NCBI GenBank assembly: GCA_020348765.1
Contig: CP070753.1
Span: 2,906,226 to 2,913,056 of the forward strand
DNA: 6,831 nt
Source: Burkholderiales bacterium
Lineage (GTDB): Bacteria > Pseudomonadota > Gammaproteobacteria > Burkholderiales > Burkholderiaceae_E
Direction of reading: 5' to 3'
The notes under the pieces are model-generated. The model made no database searches and was not told the DNA's origin. It was given only the letters and a program-made list of their open reading frames with translations. Made by a program: the position numbers and the translations under genes. Every line of letters starts with the position of its first letter. Position 1 is the first letter of the stretch. This document shows positions 1-6,503 of the stretch, piece by piece.

Positions 1-319
1 GCTCGCCGACATGTACACCACCTGGAAGGCCTGCCAGGCCTACGCCTACGAGGTCGGCCGCCAGTGCGACCGGACCCGCTCGGGCCAGGTCGACGTGCGC
101 TCGCTGCGCAAGGACGCCGCCGGCGTGATCCTGTACGCGGGCGAGAAGGCCACGTGGATGGCCGGCGAAGCCATCCAGTGCCTGGGCGGCAACGGCTACA
201 TCAACGAGTACCCGACCGGTCGACTGTGGCGCGATGCCAAGCTGTACGAGATCGGCGCCGGCACCTCGGAGATCCGGCGCATGCTGATCGGCCGCGAGCT
301 GTTCGGCGAGACCGCATGA
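1..319 (+). CDS. ivd: Isovaleryl-CoA dehydrogenase, C-terminal part (5' end outside window)
   Basis: FAD-dependent oxidation of isovaleryl-CoA to 3-methylcrotonyl-CoA, the third step of leucine degradation, passing electrons to ETF; cytoplasmic. The visible frame begins with codon 2-4 and ends at TGA 317-319, so about 105 C-terminal residues are present. They cover the last helices of the acyl-CoA dehydrogenase fold. Seen directly: [18 protein letters not shown], the FAD-contacting stretch [21 protein letters not shown], and the ending [20 protein letters not shown]. The residue that is Glu in most acyl-CoA dehydrogenases (YEGTS) is Ala here (GAGTS). This is characteristic of isovaleryl-CoA dehydrogenases, whose catalytic Glu lies further upstream, outside the window. 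The segment before LRKDAAG is a few residues longer than in human IVD, which looks like normal variation. A different branched-chain acyl-CoA dehydrogenase is the main alternative, but the match to IVD wording is strong. Confidence 0.92.
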   Translation, partial: LADMYTTWKACQAYAYEVGRQCDRTRSGQVDVRSLRKDAAGVILYAGEKATWMAGEAIQCLGGNGYINEYPTGRLWRDAKLYEIGAGTSEIRRMLIGRELFGETA

Positions 320-371
320 GCCGCACGAGCCGCATGAAGGGCGTGAGCCGCACGAGCCGCACGAGCCGCAA
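318..371. repeat. Tandem array of 9-bp units between ivd and aceK
   Basis: Six contiguous 9-bp units with consensus GAGCCGCAC. Copies at 318-326, 345-353 and 354-362 are identical; 327-335 and 363-371 differ only in the last base; 336-344 is degenerate (GAAGGGCGT). The array begins inside the TGA stop of the upstream gene and ends 21 bases before the aceK start codon. It makes up most of the 73-nt gap. No recognised family name is assigned. Confidence 0.9.
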
Positions 372-381
372 TCGCTGCCCC

Positions 382-385
382 GGAG
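382..385 (+). promoter_or_regulatory. Ribosome binding site of aceK
   Basis: GGAG lies 7 nt upstream of GTG 393-395, immediately downstream of the 9-bp repeat array. This spacing supports the GTG start. The resulting N-terminus (LPFDIARALVEGFDRHY) aligns with the start of known AceK proteins. Confidence 0.6.
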
Positions 386-392
386 CCGTTCG

Positions 393-1175
393 GTGAGCGC
401 CCTGCCCTCGACCAATCGCAACCTGCCGTTCGACATCGCGCGCGCGCTGGTCGAGGGGTTCGATCGCCACTATGCCTATTTCCGCTACACGGCGCAGCAG
501 ACCAAGGCGCTGTTCGAGCACCGCGACTGGCACGCGATCCAGCGCATGGGCCGCGAGCGGCTGAGCTCCTACGATGCCCGGGTCAACGAGGGCGTCGAGC
601 GGCTCGAGCGCGACTTCGGTGCCGGCGGGCAATCGCAGGCGGTCTGGCTGCAGGTCAAGCAGCTCTTCGTCGCGCTGCTGCAGAACCACAAGCGGCCGGA
701 GCTGGCCGAAACCTATTTCAACTCGGTCATCACGCGGATCCTGGAGCGGGACTACTTCCACAACGACTATCTGTTCGAGCGGCCGGCGGTCTCGACCGAG
801 CACCTGGACGCCGATCCGCCGGCCTACCGCAGCTACTATCCGCGCCAGGGCAAGCTGCGCGGCATGATCGTGCGCCTGATCGGCGACTTCGGCCTGGCTG
901 CGCCGTTCGAGGACCTGCGCCGCGACGCGCACTACTGCGTGCTGGCGGCCCGGCAGAACCTGCCGCGCCCGTTCCGGGTCGAAATGGACTGCCAGGTCCA
1001 GGTGCTTTCGTCGCTGTTCTTCCGCAACAAGGGCGCCTACATCATCGGCCGGATCATCAACGGCGACCGTCTGTACCCGTTCGCGGTGCCGTTGCTGTTC
1101 AACGACGACGGCAAGCTGTACGTGGACACGATGATGTTCGGCACCGACCGGATCGCGACGATGTTCGGGTTCTAG
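393..1175 (+). CDS. aceK: AceK N-terminal fragment (regulatory domain), ends at the internal TAG
   Basis: This is the 260-residue product that ordinary translation would give from GTG 393 (RBS at 382-385). It covers most of the AceK-specific regulatory domain, which in E. coli spans roughly the first 310 residues and contributes to AMP/effector binding. Recognisable stretches are GFDRHYAYFRYTAQQT near residues 22-37, the LLQNHKRPELAETYFNSV region, YYPRQGKLRGMI, and the run RNKGAYIIGRIING shortly before the end. It contains none of the protein-kinase catalytic elements, so alone it would have neither kinase nor phosphatase activity. There are no frameshifts or odd codons within it. Confidence 0.75.
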   Translation: MSALPSTNRNLPFDIARALVEGFDRHYAYFRYTAQQTKALFEHRDWHAIQRMGRERLSSYDARVNEGVERLERDFGAGGQSQAVWLQVKQLFVALLQNHKRPELAETYFNSVITRILERDYFHNDYLFERPAVSTEHLDADPPAYRSYYPRQGKLRGMIVRLIGDFGLAAPFEDLRRDAHYCVLAARQNLPRPFRVEMDCQVQVLSSLFFRNKGAYIIGRIINGDRLYPFAVPLLFNDDGKLYVDTMMFGTDRIATMFGF

Positions 1176-1196
1176 CGCGCGTACTTCCTGGTCGAC

Positions 1197-2225
1197 ATGG
1201 AGGTTCCGGCGGCCGTGGTCGAGTTCCTGCACTCGCTGATCCCGCACAAGCCGGCCGCCGAGCTGTACACGATGCTGGGGCTGCAGAAGCAGGGCAAGAC
1301 GCTGTTCTACCGCGACTTCCTGCATCACCTGCGCCACTCGCACGACCGCTTCGTGATCGCTCCCGGCATCAAGGGGCTGGTGATGCTGGTGTTCACGCTG
1401 CCGTCGTTCCCGTACGTGTTCAAGGTGATCCGGGACAAGCTCGGCAAGGACGTGACCAAGGCGCACATCCGCGGCAAGTACCAGCTGGTCAAGGTGCACG
1501 ACCGGGTCGGCCGCATGGCCGACATCTGGGAGTTCTCGTACGCGGGCTTCCCGAAGCACCGCTTCAGCGGAGAGCTGCTGGCCGAGCTGCGCGAGCTCGC
1601 GCCGTCGATGTTCGAGGAGGAAGGCGACAACATCGTCATCAAGCACCTGTACATCGAGCGCCGCATCACGCCGCTCAACATGTGGATCGACCAGGCCAAT
1701 GCGCACGGCGACCGGGCCAAGATCGATCACGCGATCCGGGAATACGGCGACGCGATCCGCCAGCTGCTGGCGGCCAACATCTTCCCGGGCGACATGCTGT
1801 ACAAGAACTTCGGCCTGACCCGCAACGGCCGCGTCGTGTTCTACGACTACGACGAGATCCAGTACGTCACCGAGTGCAACTTCCGGCGCATCCCGCCCGC
1901 GCCCGACTACGAGTCGGAGATGTCGAGCGAGCCGTGGTATTCGGTCGGCCCCAACGACGTCTTTCCGGAGGAGTTCGAGCACTTCCTGCTCAACGTGCGC
2001 AACGTGCGCGAGCCGTTCATGCGCTATCACGCCGAGCTGCTCGAGGCCGGGTTCTGGAACCGGCACAAGGCGCGCATCCTCGAGGGTCACCTCGAGGACG
2101 TGTTCCCGTACCCGCAGGACATGCGCTTTCGAAACGCGTTCGGCGCCGGCTCGCGCGCGCAACGCGACCGCAACGTCCGCAACGTCCGCAACGTCCGCAA
2201 CCAACCGGAGGCTACTGATGACTGA
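1197..2225 (+). CDS. aceK: AceK C-terminal fragment (kinase/phosphatase domain), downstream of the TAG
   Basis: This 342-residue frame counts from the first Met after the TAG. That Met is the conserved internal one of FLVDMEVP, and no Shine-Dalgarno-like purine run precedes it, so independent initiation is poorly supported. The fragment holds the end of the regulatory domain and the whole kinase domain. In its own numbering: the nucleotide-binding segment [12 protein letters not shown] (55-66), Lys76 in [15 protein letters not shown], then [12 protein letters not shown] and YDYDEI with catalytic and metal-binding Asp residues, and [17 protein letters not shown]. The last 20 or so residues are repeat-encoded (RNV units) and extend beyond where E. 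coli AceK ends. The TGA overlaps the thiolase start by 8 nt. Conservation shows no decay after the stop codon, which argues for a very recent mutation or an error. Confidence 0.7.
   Translation: MEVPAAVVEFLHSLIPHKPAAELYTMLGLQKQGKTLFYRDFLHHLRHSHDRFVIAPGIKGLVMLVFTLPSFPYVFKVIRDKLGKDVTKAHIRGKYQLVKVHDRVGRMADIWEFSYAGFPKHRFSGELLAELRELAPSMFEEEGDNIVIKHLYIERRITPLNMWIDQANAHGDRAKIDHAIREYGDAIRQLLAANIFPGDMLYKNFGLTRNGRVVFYDYDEIQYVTECNFRRIPPAPDYESEMSSEPWYSVGPNDVFPEEFEHFLLNVRNVREPFMRYHAELLEAGFWNRHKARILEGHLEDVFPYPQDMRFRNAFGAGSRAQRDRNVRNVRNVRNQPEATDD
2169..2204. repeat. 9-bp tandem repeat at the 3' end of aceK
   Basis: Three exact copies of CGCAACGTC (2169-2177, 2178-2186, 2187-2195) and a fourth partial copy (CGCAACCAA, 2196-2204). 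The unit is a multiple of three and in frame, so it encodes Arg-Asn-Val repeats in the AceK tail. It ends just before the Shine-Dalgarno sequence of the next gene. Confidence 0.9.
2207..2211 (+). promoter_or_regulatory. Ribosome binding site of the thiolase, inside aceK
   Basis: GGAGG lies 6 nt before ATG 2218 and within the last codons of aceK. With the 8-nt gene overlap this suggests translational coupling between aceK and the thiolase. Confidence 0.7.
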
Positions 2226-3399
2226 CCCCATCGTGATCGTTTCTGCCGCGCGTACGCCGATCGGCGGCATGCTGGGCGATTTCGCGTCGGTGCCGGCGGC
2301 ACAGCTCGGCGCCACCGCGATTCGCGCCGCCGTCGAGCGCGCGGGCATCGATGCCGAGGAAGTCGACGAGGTGATCATGGGCTGCGTGCTGCCGGCCGGG
2401 CAGGGCCAGGCGCCGGCGCGCCAGGCGGCGATCCACGGCGGGCTGCCGCTCGCCGCGGGTGCGACCACCATCAACAAGATGTGCGGCTCGGGCATGAAGG
2501 CGACGATGCTGGCGCACGACCTGCTCGCGACCGGCACCAACGCCGTGATGGTCGCCGGCGGCATGGAGAGCATGAGCAGCGCCCCGTACCTGATCCCCAA
2601 GGGCCGCACCGGCTACCGCTACGGGCACGCGACCATCTACGATCACATGGCGCTGGACGGGCTGGAAGACGCCTACGAGCCGGGCAAGGCGATGGGCGTG
2701 TTCGCCGAGCACTGCGCCGACAAGTACGCGTTCTCGCGCGAGGCGCAGGACAAGTTCGCGATCGCCTCGCTCGCGCGCGCGAAGACCGCCAACGAGGACG
2801 GCAGCTTCGAGTGGGAGATCGCGCCGGTGGTGGTCGCGAGCCGCAAGGGCGAGACCGTGGTCGCCCGCGACGAGCAGCCGTTTCGCGCCAACATCGAGAA
2901 GATCCCGGGCCTGAAGCCCGCGTTCCGCAAGGACGGCACGATCACGGCCGCCAACGCATCGTCGATCTCGGACGGGGCCGCGGCGCTGGTGCTGATGCGC
3001 AGCTCGACCGCCGAGCGCCTCGGCGCCACCCCGATCGCGCGCGTGCTCGGCCACGCGACCCATGCGCAGGAGCCGGCCTGGTTCACGACCGCGCCGGTGG
3101 CCGCGATCGCGAAGCTTCTCGAACGCGTCGGCTGGAAGGCCGATCAGGTTGACCTGTTCGAGATCAACGAGGCGTTCGCGGTGGTGACCATGGCCGCGAT
3201 GCACGAGCACGGCCTGTCGCACGACCGGGTCAACGTGCACGGCGGGGCCTGCGCGCTGGGCCACCCGATCGGCGCCTCGGGCGCCCGCATCATCGTCACG
3301 CTGCTCGGTGCGCTGCGCAAGACCGGCGGCCGGCGCGGCGTGGCCTCGCTTTGCATCGGCGGTGGCGAAGCCACCGCGATCGGCATCGAGATGCTGTGA
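2218..3399 (+). CDS. Acetyl-CoA C-acetyltransferase (biosynthetic-type thiolase)
   Basis: A thiolase that interconverts two acetyl-CoA with acetoacetyl-CoA plus CoA; cytoplasmic, homotetrameric in its relatives. At 393 residues it is full length for the family. The N-terminal motif is [11 protein letters not shown]. The nucleophile is Cys89 in [10 protein letters not shown], followed by GGMESMS. The catalytic NEAFAV motif and His349 in [14 protein letters not shown] are present, and the general acid/base Cys379 lies in SLCIGGGEA. These positions nearly coincide with the Zoogloea enzyme (Cys89, His348, Cys378), so all catalytic residues are intact. The start is fixed by GGAGG at 2207-2211. Beside isovaleryl-CoA dehydrogenase it would handle the acetoacetyl-CoA/acetyl-CoA end of leucine and fatty-acid breakdown. 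PhaA (polyhydroxybutyrate synthesis) and AtoB-type roles cannot be separated from sequence alone. Confidence 0.93.
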   Translation: MTDPIVIVSAARTPIGGMLGDFASVPAAQLGATAIRAAVERAGIDAEEVDEVIMGCVLPAGQGQAPARQAAIHGGLPLAAGATTINKMCGSGMKATMLAHDLLATGTNAVMVAGGMESMSSAPYLIPKGRTGYRYGHATIYDHMALDGLEDAYEPGKAMGVFAEHCADKYAFSREAQDKFAIASLARAKTANEDGSFEWEIAPVVVASRKGETVVARDEQPFRANIEKIPGLKPAFRKDGTITAANASSISDGAAALVLMRSSTAERLGATPIARVLGHATHAQEPAWFTTAPVAAIAKLLERVGWKADQVDLFEINEAFAVVTMAAMHEHGLSHDRVNVHGGACALGHPIGASGARIIVTLLGALRKTGGRRGVASLCIGGGEATAIGIEML

Positions 3400-3409
3400 G
3401 GCGCAGGCG

Positions 3410-4087
<678 letters not shown>

Positions 4088-4097
4088 GCAAGCGCGC

Positions 4098-4193
4098 ATG
4101 CGCCGCCCGATCGCTTCCGGCCCGCCGTTCGAGGCGCTCGCCGGTGCCGGAGCCGGGCTGATCGACGCCACGGCCAGGGAGACGAGCCGATGA
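4098..4193 (+). pseudogene. 31-codon ORF, possible remnant of a RidA-family gene
   Basis: A small ORF fills the only sizeable gap between the SDR and acyl-CoA dehydrogenase genes. Its first residues, MRRPIASGPPFEALAG, resemble the N-terminus of RidA/YjgF-family proteins, which typically start with an RRxIxSGxPFE-type motif. Its end, GLIDATARETSR, loosely resembles the C-terminal strand and tail of that family (a ...EIEATARR-type ending). The whole domain between, about 90-100 residues, is missing. This would fit an in-frame internal deletion. The TGA (4191-4193) overlaps the next start codon as ATGA, so the ORF could still couple translation to the downstream gene. There is no strong ribosome binding site before ATG 4098. 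It may instead be non-coding spacer with a chance resemblance. Confidence 0.35.
4176..4181 (+). promoter_or_regulatory. Ribosome binding site of the acyl-CoA dehydrogenase
   Basis: AGGGAG lies 8 nt upstream of ATG 4190 and supports that start. Confidence 0.55.
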
Positions 4194-5326
4194 TCCTGAA
4201 CGAAGAACTGACCATGGTCCGCGACGCCGTGCGCGATTTCGTCGACAGCGAGATCGCGCCGCATGCCGCGCTCTGGGACCGCGAGCACCGATTCCCGCGC
4301 GAGGCGCTGCGGGGGCTGGGTGCGCTCGGCTGCATGGGGGTCGCGGTGCCGGCCGAATACGGCGGTGCCGGACTGGGCTACCAGGCGATCGCACTGATCC
4401 TGGAGGAGATCGCGGCCGGCGACGGCGCGACCTCGACCATCGTCTCGGTCAACAACTCGCCGGTGTGCGCGATCCTGCTCGGCTATGCCGACCAGGCGCA
4501 GAAGAAGCGCTTTCTCGAGCCGCTGGCCTCGGGCGCCGCGCTCGGCTGCTTCTGCCTGACCGAGCCGCACGCCGGATCGGATGCGGCCGACCTGCGCACC
4601 ACCGCCCGGCGCGACGGCGACGAATACGTGATCGACGGCGTCAAGCAGTTCATCACCTCGGGCAAGAACGCCGATTACGCGATCATCTTCGCGGTCACCG
4701 ACAAGTCGGCCGGCAAGCGCGGCATCTCGGCATTCATCACCGCCGCCGATGCGCCCGGCTACGAGGTGGCGCGCATCGAGGAAAAGGCCGGCCAGCACGC
4801 CTCGGACACCGCCCAGCTGCGCTTCGAAGGGCTGCGCGTGCCGGCCGCGCAGCGGATCGGCGCCGAAGGCGAGGGCTACCGGATCGCGCTCTCGGCCCTG
4901 GAGGGCGGGCGCATCGGCATCGCCGCCCAGTCGGTCGGCATGGCGCGCGCGGCATTCGAGGCCGCGCTGCGCTACGCGAAGGAGCGGCACGCGTTCGGCA
5001 AGCCGATCTTCGAGCACCAGGCGGTGCAGTTCCGGCTCGCGGACATGGCCACCCGCATCGAGACCGCGCGCCAGATGATCATGCACGCGGCCAGCCTGAA
5101 GGACGCCGGCCGCCCGTGCCTGAAGGAGGCCGCGATGGCCAAGCTGTACGCATCCGAGATCGCCGAGCAGGTCTGCTCGGACGCGATCCAGGTGCACGGC
5201 GGCTACGGCTATGTGGCCGACTTCCCGGTCGAGCGGATCTGGCGCGACGTTCGGGTCTCGCAGATCTACGAAGGCACCAGCGACGTGCAGCGGATCCTGA
5301 TCGGACGCGCGCTGGCGCAGCAATAG
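4190..5326 (+). CDS. Acyl-CoA dehydrogenase, short-chain (butyryl-CoA dehydrogenase) type
   Basis: FAD-dependent alpha,beta-dehydrogenation of an acyl-CoA, with electrons going to ETF; cytoplasmic, normally a homotetramer. At 378 residues it is full length. An N-terminal helical domain (about 1-115) is followed by the middle beta domain with CFCLTEPHAGSDA (120-132) and QFITSGKNADYAII (153-166). The C-terminal helical domain carries RHAFGKPI (Arg266), VHGGYGYVADFPVERIWRD, and the catalytic Glu361 in YEGTSDVQR. The position equivalent to the catalytic Glu of isovaleryl-CoA dehydrogenase is Gly here (LEGGRIG). This enzyme is therefore of the ordinary YEGTS class, unlike the one at the start of the window. 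Likely substrates are short straight or short branched acyl-CoAs; the exact one is not readable. The start overlaps the preceding small ORF by 4 nt, and the next gene begins 8 nt after the stop. Confidence 0.93.
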   Translation: MILNEELTMVRDAVRDFVDSEIAPHAALWDREHRFPREALRGLGALGCMGVAVPAEYGGAGLGYQAIALILEEIAAGDGATSTIVSVNNSPVCAILLGYADQAQKKRFLEPLASGAALGCFCLTEPHAGSDAADLRTTARRDGDEYVIDGVKQFITSGKNADYAIIFAVTDKSAGKRGISAFITAADAPGYEVARIEEKAGQHASDTAQLRFEGLRVPAAQRIGAEGEGYRIALSALEGGRIGIAAQSVGMARAAFEAALRYAKERHAFGKPIFEHQAVQFRLADMATRIETARQMIMHAASLKDAGRPCLKEAAMAKLYASEIAEQVCSDAIQVHGGYGYVADFPVERIWRDVRVSQIYEGTSDVQRILIGRALAQQ

Positions 5327-5334
5327 GAACCGAC

Positions 5335-6327
5335 ATGCAACGCAACATCGACTTCTACTTCGACTTCACCTCCCCGTATTCTTACGTCGCCTCGGGCCAC
5401 ATCGAGACGCTGGCCGCGCGCTACGAATTCACGGTCACCTGGAAGCCGATCCTGCTCGGCTTCATCTTCAGGACCACCGGAGGGCCGGCGATCACCGGCA
5501 TGCACCCGTGGAAGGCCCGCTATGCGCTCGCCGACTTCGAGCGCAATGCGCGCCACCACGGCATGCCGTACCGGCATCCGACGCAGTTCCCGCAGGCCAC
5601 GCAACACCCGGTGCGCGCGACGCTGTGGCTGCAGCAGGCGCAGCCCGAGCTCGCAGTGCCGTTCGTGCGCGAGGTGTACCGGGCGATCTTCGTCGAGGAC
5701 AAGGTGGTCAACGAGCCCGAGACCCTGGCCGCAATCGGCGAGACGCTCGCGATCGACCGCGAGGCGCTGCTCGGCGCGATCAAGGCGCCCGCGTTCAAGG
5801 AAGCCTCGGCGCGGCTCAATGCCGAGGCCGAAGCGCTCGAGATCTTCGGCGCACCGACCTTCGTGGTCGAAGGCGAGCGCTTCTGGGGATCGGACCGGAT
5901 GGCGCATCTCGAGCAGCGGCTGCGCGAGCTGGCCGGCGGCAAGCGCAGCGTCAAGTCGCTGGTCGACGAGGCCAGCGCCCGGGTGCGCGCGGTCTCGCCC
6001 GAGCAGGCGATGGGCATGCGCGTGCGCGAGGACGTGGTCTTCGTCGATTTGCGCGACGTGCGCGAGCTCAAGCGCGAGGGCATCATCCCTGGCGCGGTGC
6101 ACGCGCCGCGCGGCATGCTCGAATTCTGGGTCGATCCGTCCAGCCCGTACTACAAGCAGGTGTTCACGCCGGACAAGACCTACGTGCTGTTCTGCGCCGC
6201 GGCCTGGCGCTCGGCGCTGGCCTGCGCGACCATGATGGACATGGGGTTCCTGCCGGACGTGATGCACCTCGAGGGCGGGTTCGAGGCCTGGCGCAAGGCC
6301 GGCGGAGAGGTCGGGCGCAAGGAATAG
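5335..6327 (+). CDS. Fusion of 2-hydroxychromene-2-carboxylate isomerase-like (DsbA-family) domain and rhodanese domain
   Basis: A single 330-residue ORF with two domains. Residues 1 to about 200 match the HCCA isomerase/GST-kappa branch of the DsbA-like thioredoxin fold: FYFDFTSPYSYVAS at the start, an inserted helical part, then FGAPTFVVEGERFWGSDR. The CXXC motif of true DsbA is absent and replaced by S13-P-Y-S16, as in glutathione-dependent isomerases, and this half has no cysteine. Residues from about 205 on (SVKSLVDEASAR, VVFVDLRDVRELKREG, PGAVHAPRGMLEFWVDP) form a rhodanese domain. Its loop CAAAWRS has the persulfide-forming Cys287 and the conserved Arg. Related proteins, as I recall them, occur as two separate genes with the rhodanese starting just before VKSLVDEA. 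Here no stop or start codon separates them. ATG 5335 has AGGAA 5 nt upstream and lies 8 nt after the previous stop. The frame is open far upstream, but only as a shadow of the dehydrogenase. Substrate unknown. Confidence 0.87.
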   Translation: MQRNIDFYFDFTSPYSYVASGHIETLAARYEFTVTWKPILLGFIFRTTGGPAITGMHPWKARYALADFERNARHHGMPYRHPTQFPQATQHPVRATLWLQQAQPELAVPFVREVYRAIFVEDKVVNEPETLAAIGETLAIDREALLGAIKAPAFKEASARLNAEAEALEIFGAPTFVVEGERFWGSDRMAHLEQRLRELAGGKRSVKSLVDEASARVRAVSPEQAMGMRVREDVVFVDLRDVRELKREGIIPGAVHAPRGMLEFWVDPSSPYYKQVFTPDKTYVLFCAAAWRSALACATMMDMGFLPDVMHLEGGFEAWRKAGGEVGRKE

Positions 6328-6329
6328 GA

Positions 6330-6496
6330 TTCGCGACAGCAAAGCCGCGAGAGCGGCACCGCGAAAGCGCAACCGAGAGCGCGGCACCGCGACCGCGCAA
6401 CCGAGAGCGCGGCACCGCGATTCGGGATCGCACGAACTCGACCGCGAAACCACGACCGCGAAACCACGACCGCGAAACCACGACCACAATACCGGA
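6330..6496. repeat. Intergenic heptamer (7-bp period) repeat array
   Basis: Almost the whole 176-nt gap between the fusion gene and the GST reads in 7-bp steps. Exact ACCGCGA heptamers occur at 6358, 6386, 6414, 6441, 6455 and 6469 (first bases). All are in one phase from 6330 except for a single 1-nt slip near 6435-6440. Variants such as GCCGCGA (6344), ACCGAGA (6372, 6400) and TTCGCGA (6330) fill other steps. Higher-order units are visible. A 28-bp (four-heptamer) unit gives two identical 26-base stretches at 6367-6392 and 6395-6420, with a degenerate earlier copy at 6339-6366. A 14-bp unit (ACCGCGAAACCACG) repeats exactly three times at 6441-6482. No gene is evident in this gap. Confidence 0.92.
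6344..6357 (+). terminator. Small hairpin after the fusion gene, weak terminator candidate
   Basis: GCCGC-GAGA-GCGGC forms a perfect 5-bp GC stem with a GNRA-type tetraloop, 16 nt after the stop codon at 6327. No T-run follows, so it is not a standard intrinsic terminator. It lies in the heptamer array, whose composition readily makes such palindromes. Confidence 0.25.
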
Positions 6497-6498
6497 GG
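6494..6498 (+). promoter_or_regulatory. Ribosome binding site of the GST gene
   Basis: GGAGG lies 5 nt before ATG 6504, right at the end of the heptamer array, and fixes the start codon. Confidence 0.7.
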
Positions 6499-6503
6499 CG
6501 CAC

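Larger units (their letters stand above)
393..2225 (+). pseudogene. aceK: Isocitrate dehydrogenase kinase/phosphatase, interrupted by an in-frame TAG
   Basis: AceK phosphorylates and dephosphorylates isocitrate dehydrogenase, shutting or opening the TCA branch so isocitrate can enter the glyoxylate bypass. Read through as one frame, this locus has 611 codons. Residues 1-260 match the N-terminal regulatory domain, codon 261 (1173-1175) is TAG, and residues 262-610 continue with [11 protein letters not shown] and the full kinase domain. E. coli AceK reads FGFARSYF where this one reads FGF-stop-RAYF, so the stop replaces exactly one residue and no bases are gained or lost. TCG (Ser) to TAG would be a single change. 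The kinase core looks intact: APGIKG (323-328), FKVIRDK with the likely ATP-contacting Lys344, [11 protein letters not shown] with Asp467, and YDYDE with Asp485 and Asp487. The C-terminus carries a repeat-encoded tail. It may be a recent nonsense allele, a sequencing error, or a split but expressed gene; the sequence cannot decide. Confidence 0.85.

Noticed and set aside
1173..1175. Pyrrolysine or genome-wide amber recoding
   Set aside because: TAG is used as a normal stop for the acyl-CoA dehydrogenase and the fusion gene in the same window, and nothing pointing to pyrrolysine is present.
1197..1199. Independent start of a separate kinase-domain gene
   Set aside because: No Shine-Dalgarno sequence precedes this Met, which is a conserved internal AceK residue. 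Re-initiation 21 nt after the stop is possible but unsupported.
201..2609. 802-codon open frame on the minus strand
   Set aside because: It lies opposite clearly real genes (ivd, aceK, thiolase), and its translation is low-complexity (Val, Asp, Arg, Leu rich). Such long antisense frames are expected from GC-rich third codon positions.
4465..5334. Upstream extension of the fusion ORF to an ATG at 4465
   Set aside because: This part overlaps the acyl-CoA dehydrogenase in another frame and is Arg-rich nonsense. ATG 5335 has a ribosome binding site and begins the recognisable domain.
6485..6490. CACAAT as a -10 promoter box before the GST
   Set aside because: Only a partial match, with no convincing -35 element at proper spacing, and it lies inside repeat sequence too close to the start codon.
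6330..6496. CRISPR array
   Set aside because: Units are 7-14 bp and contiguous, with no unique spacers and no cas genes nearby.
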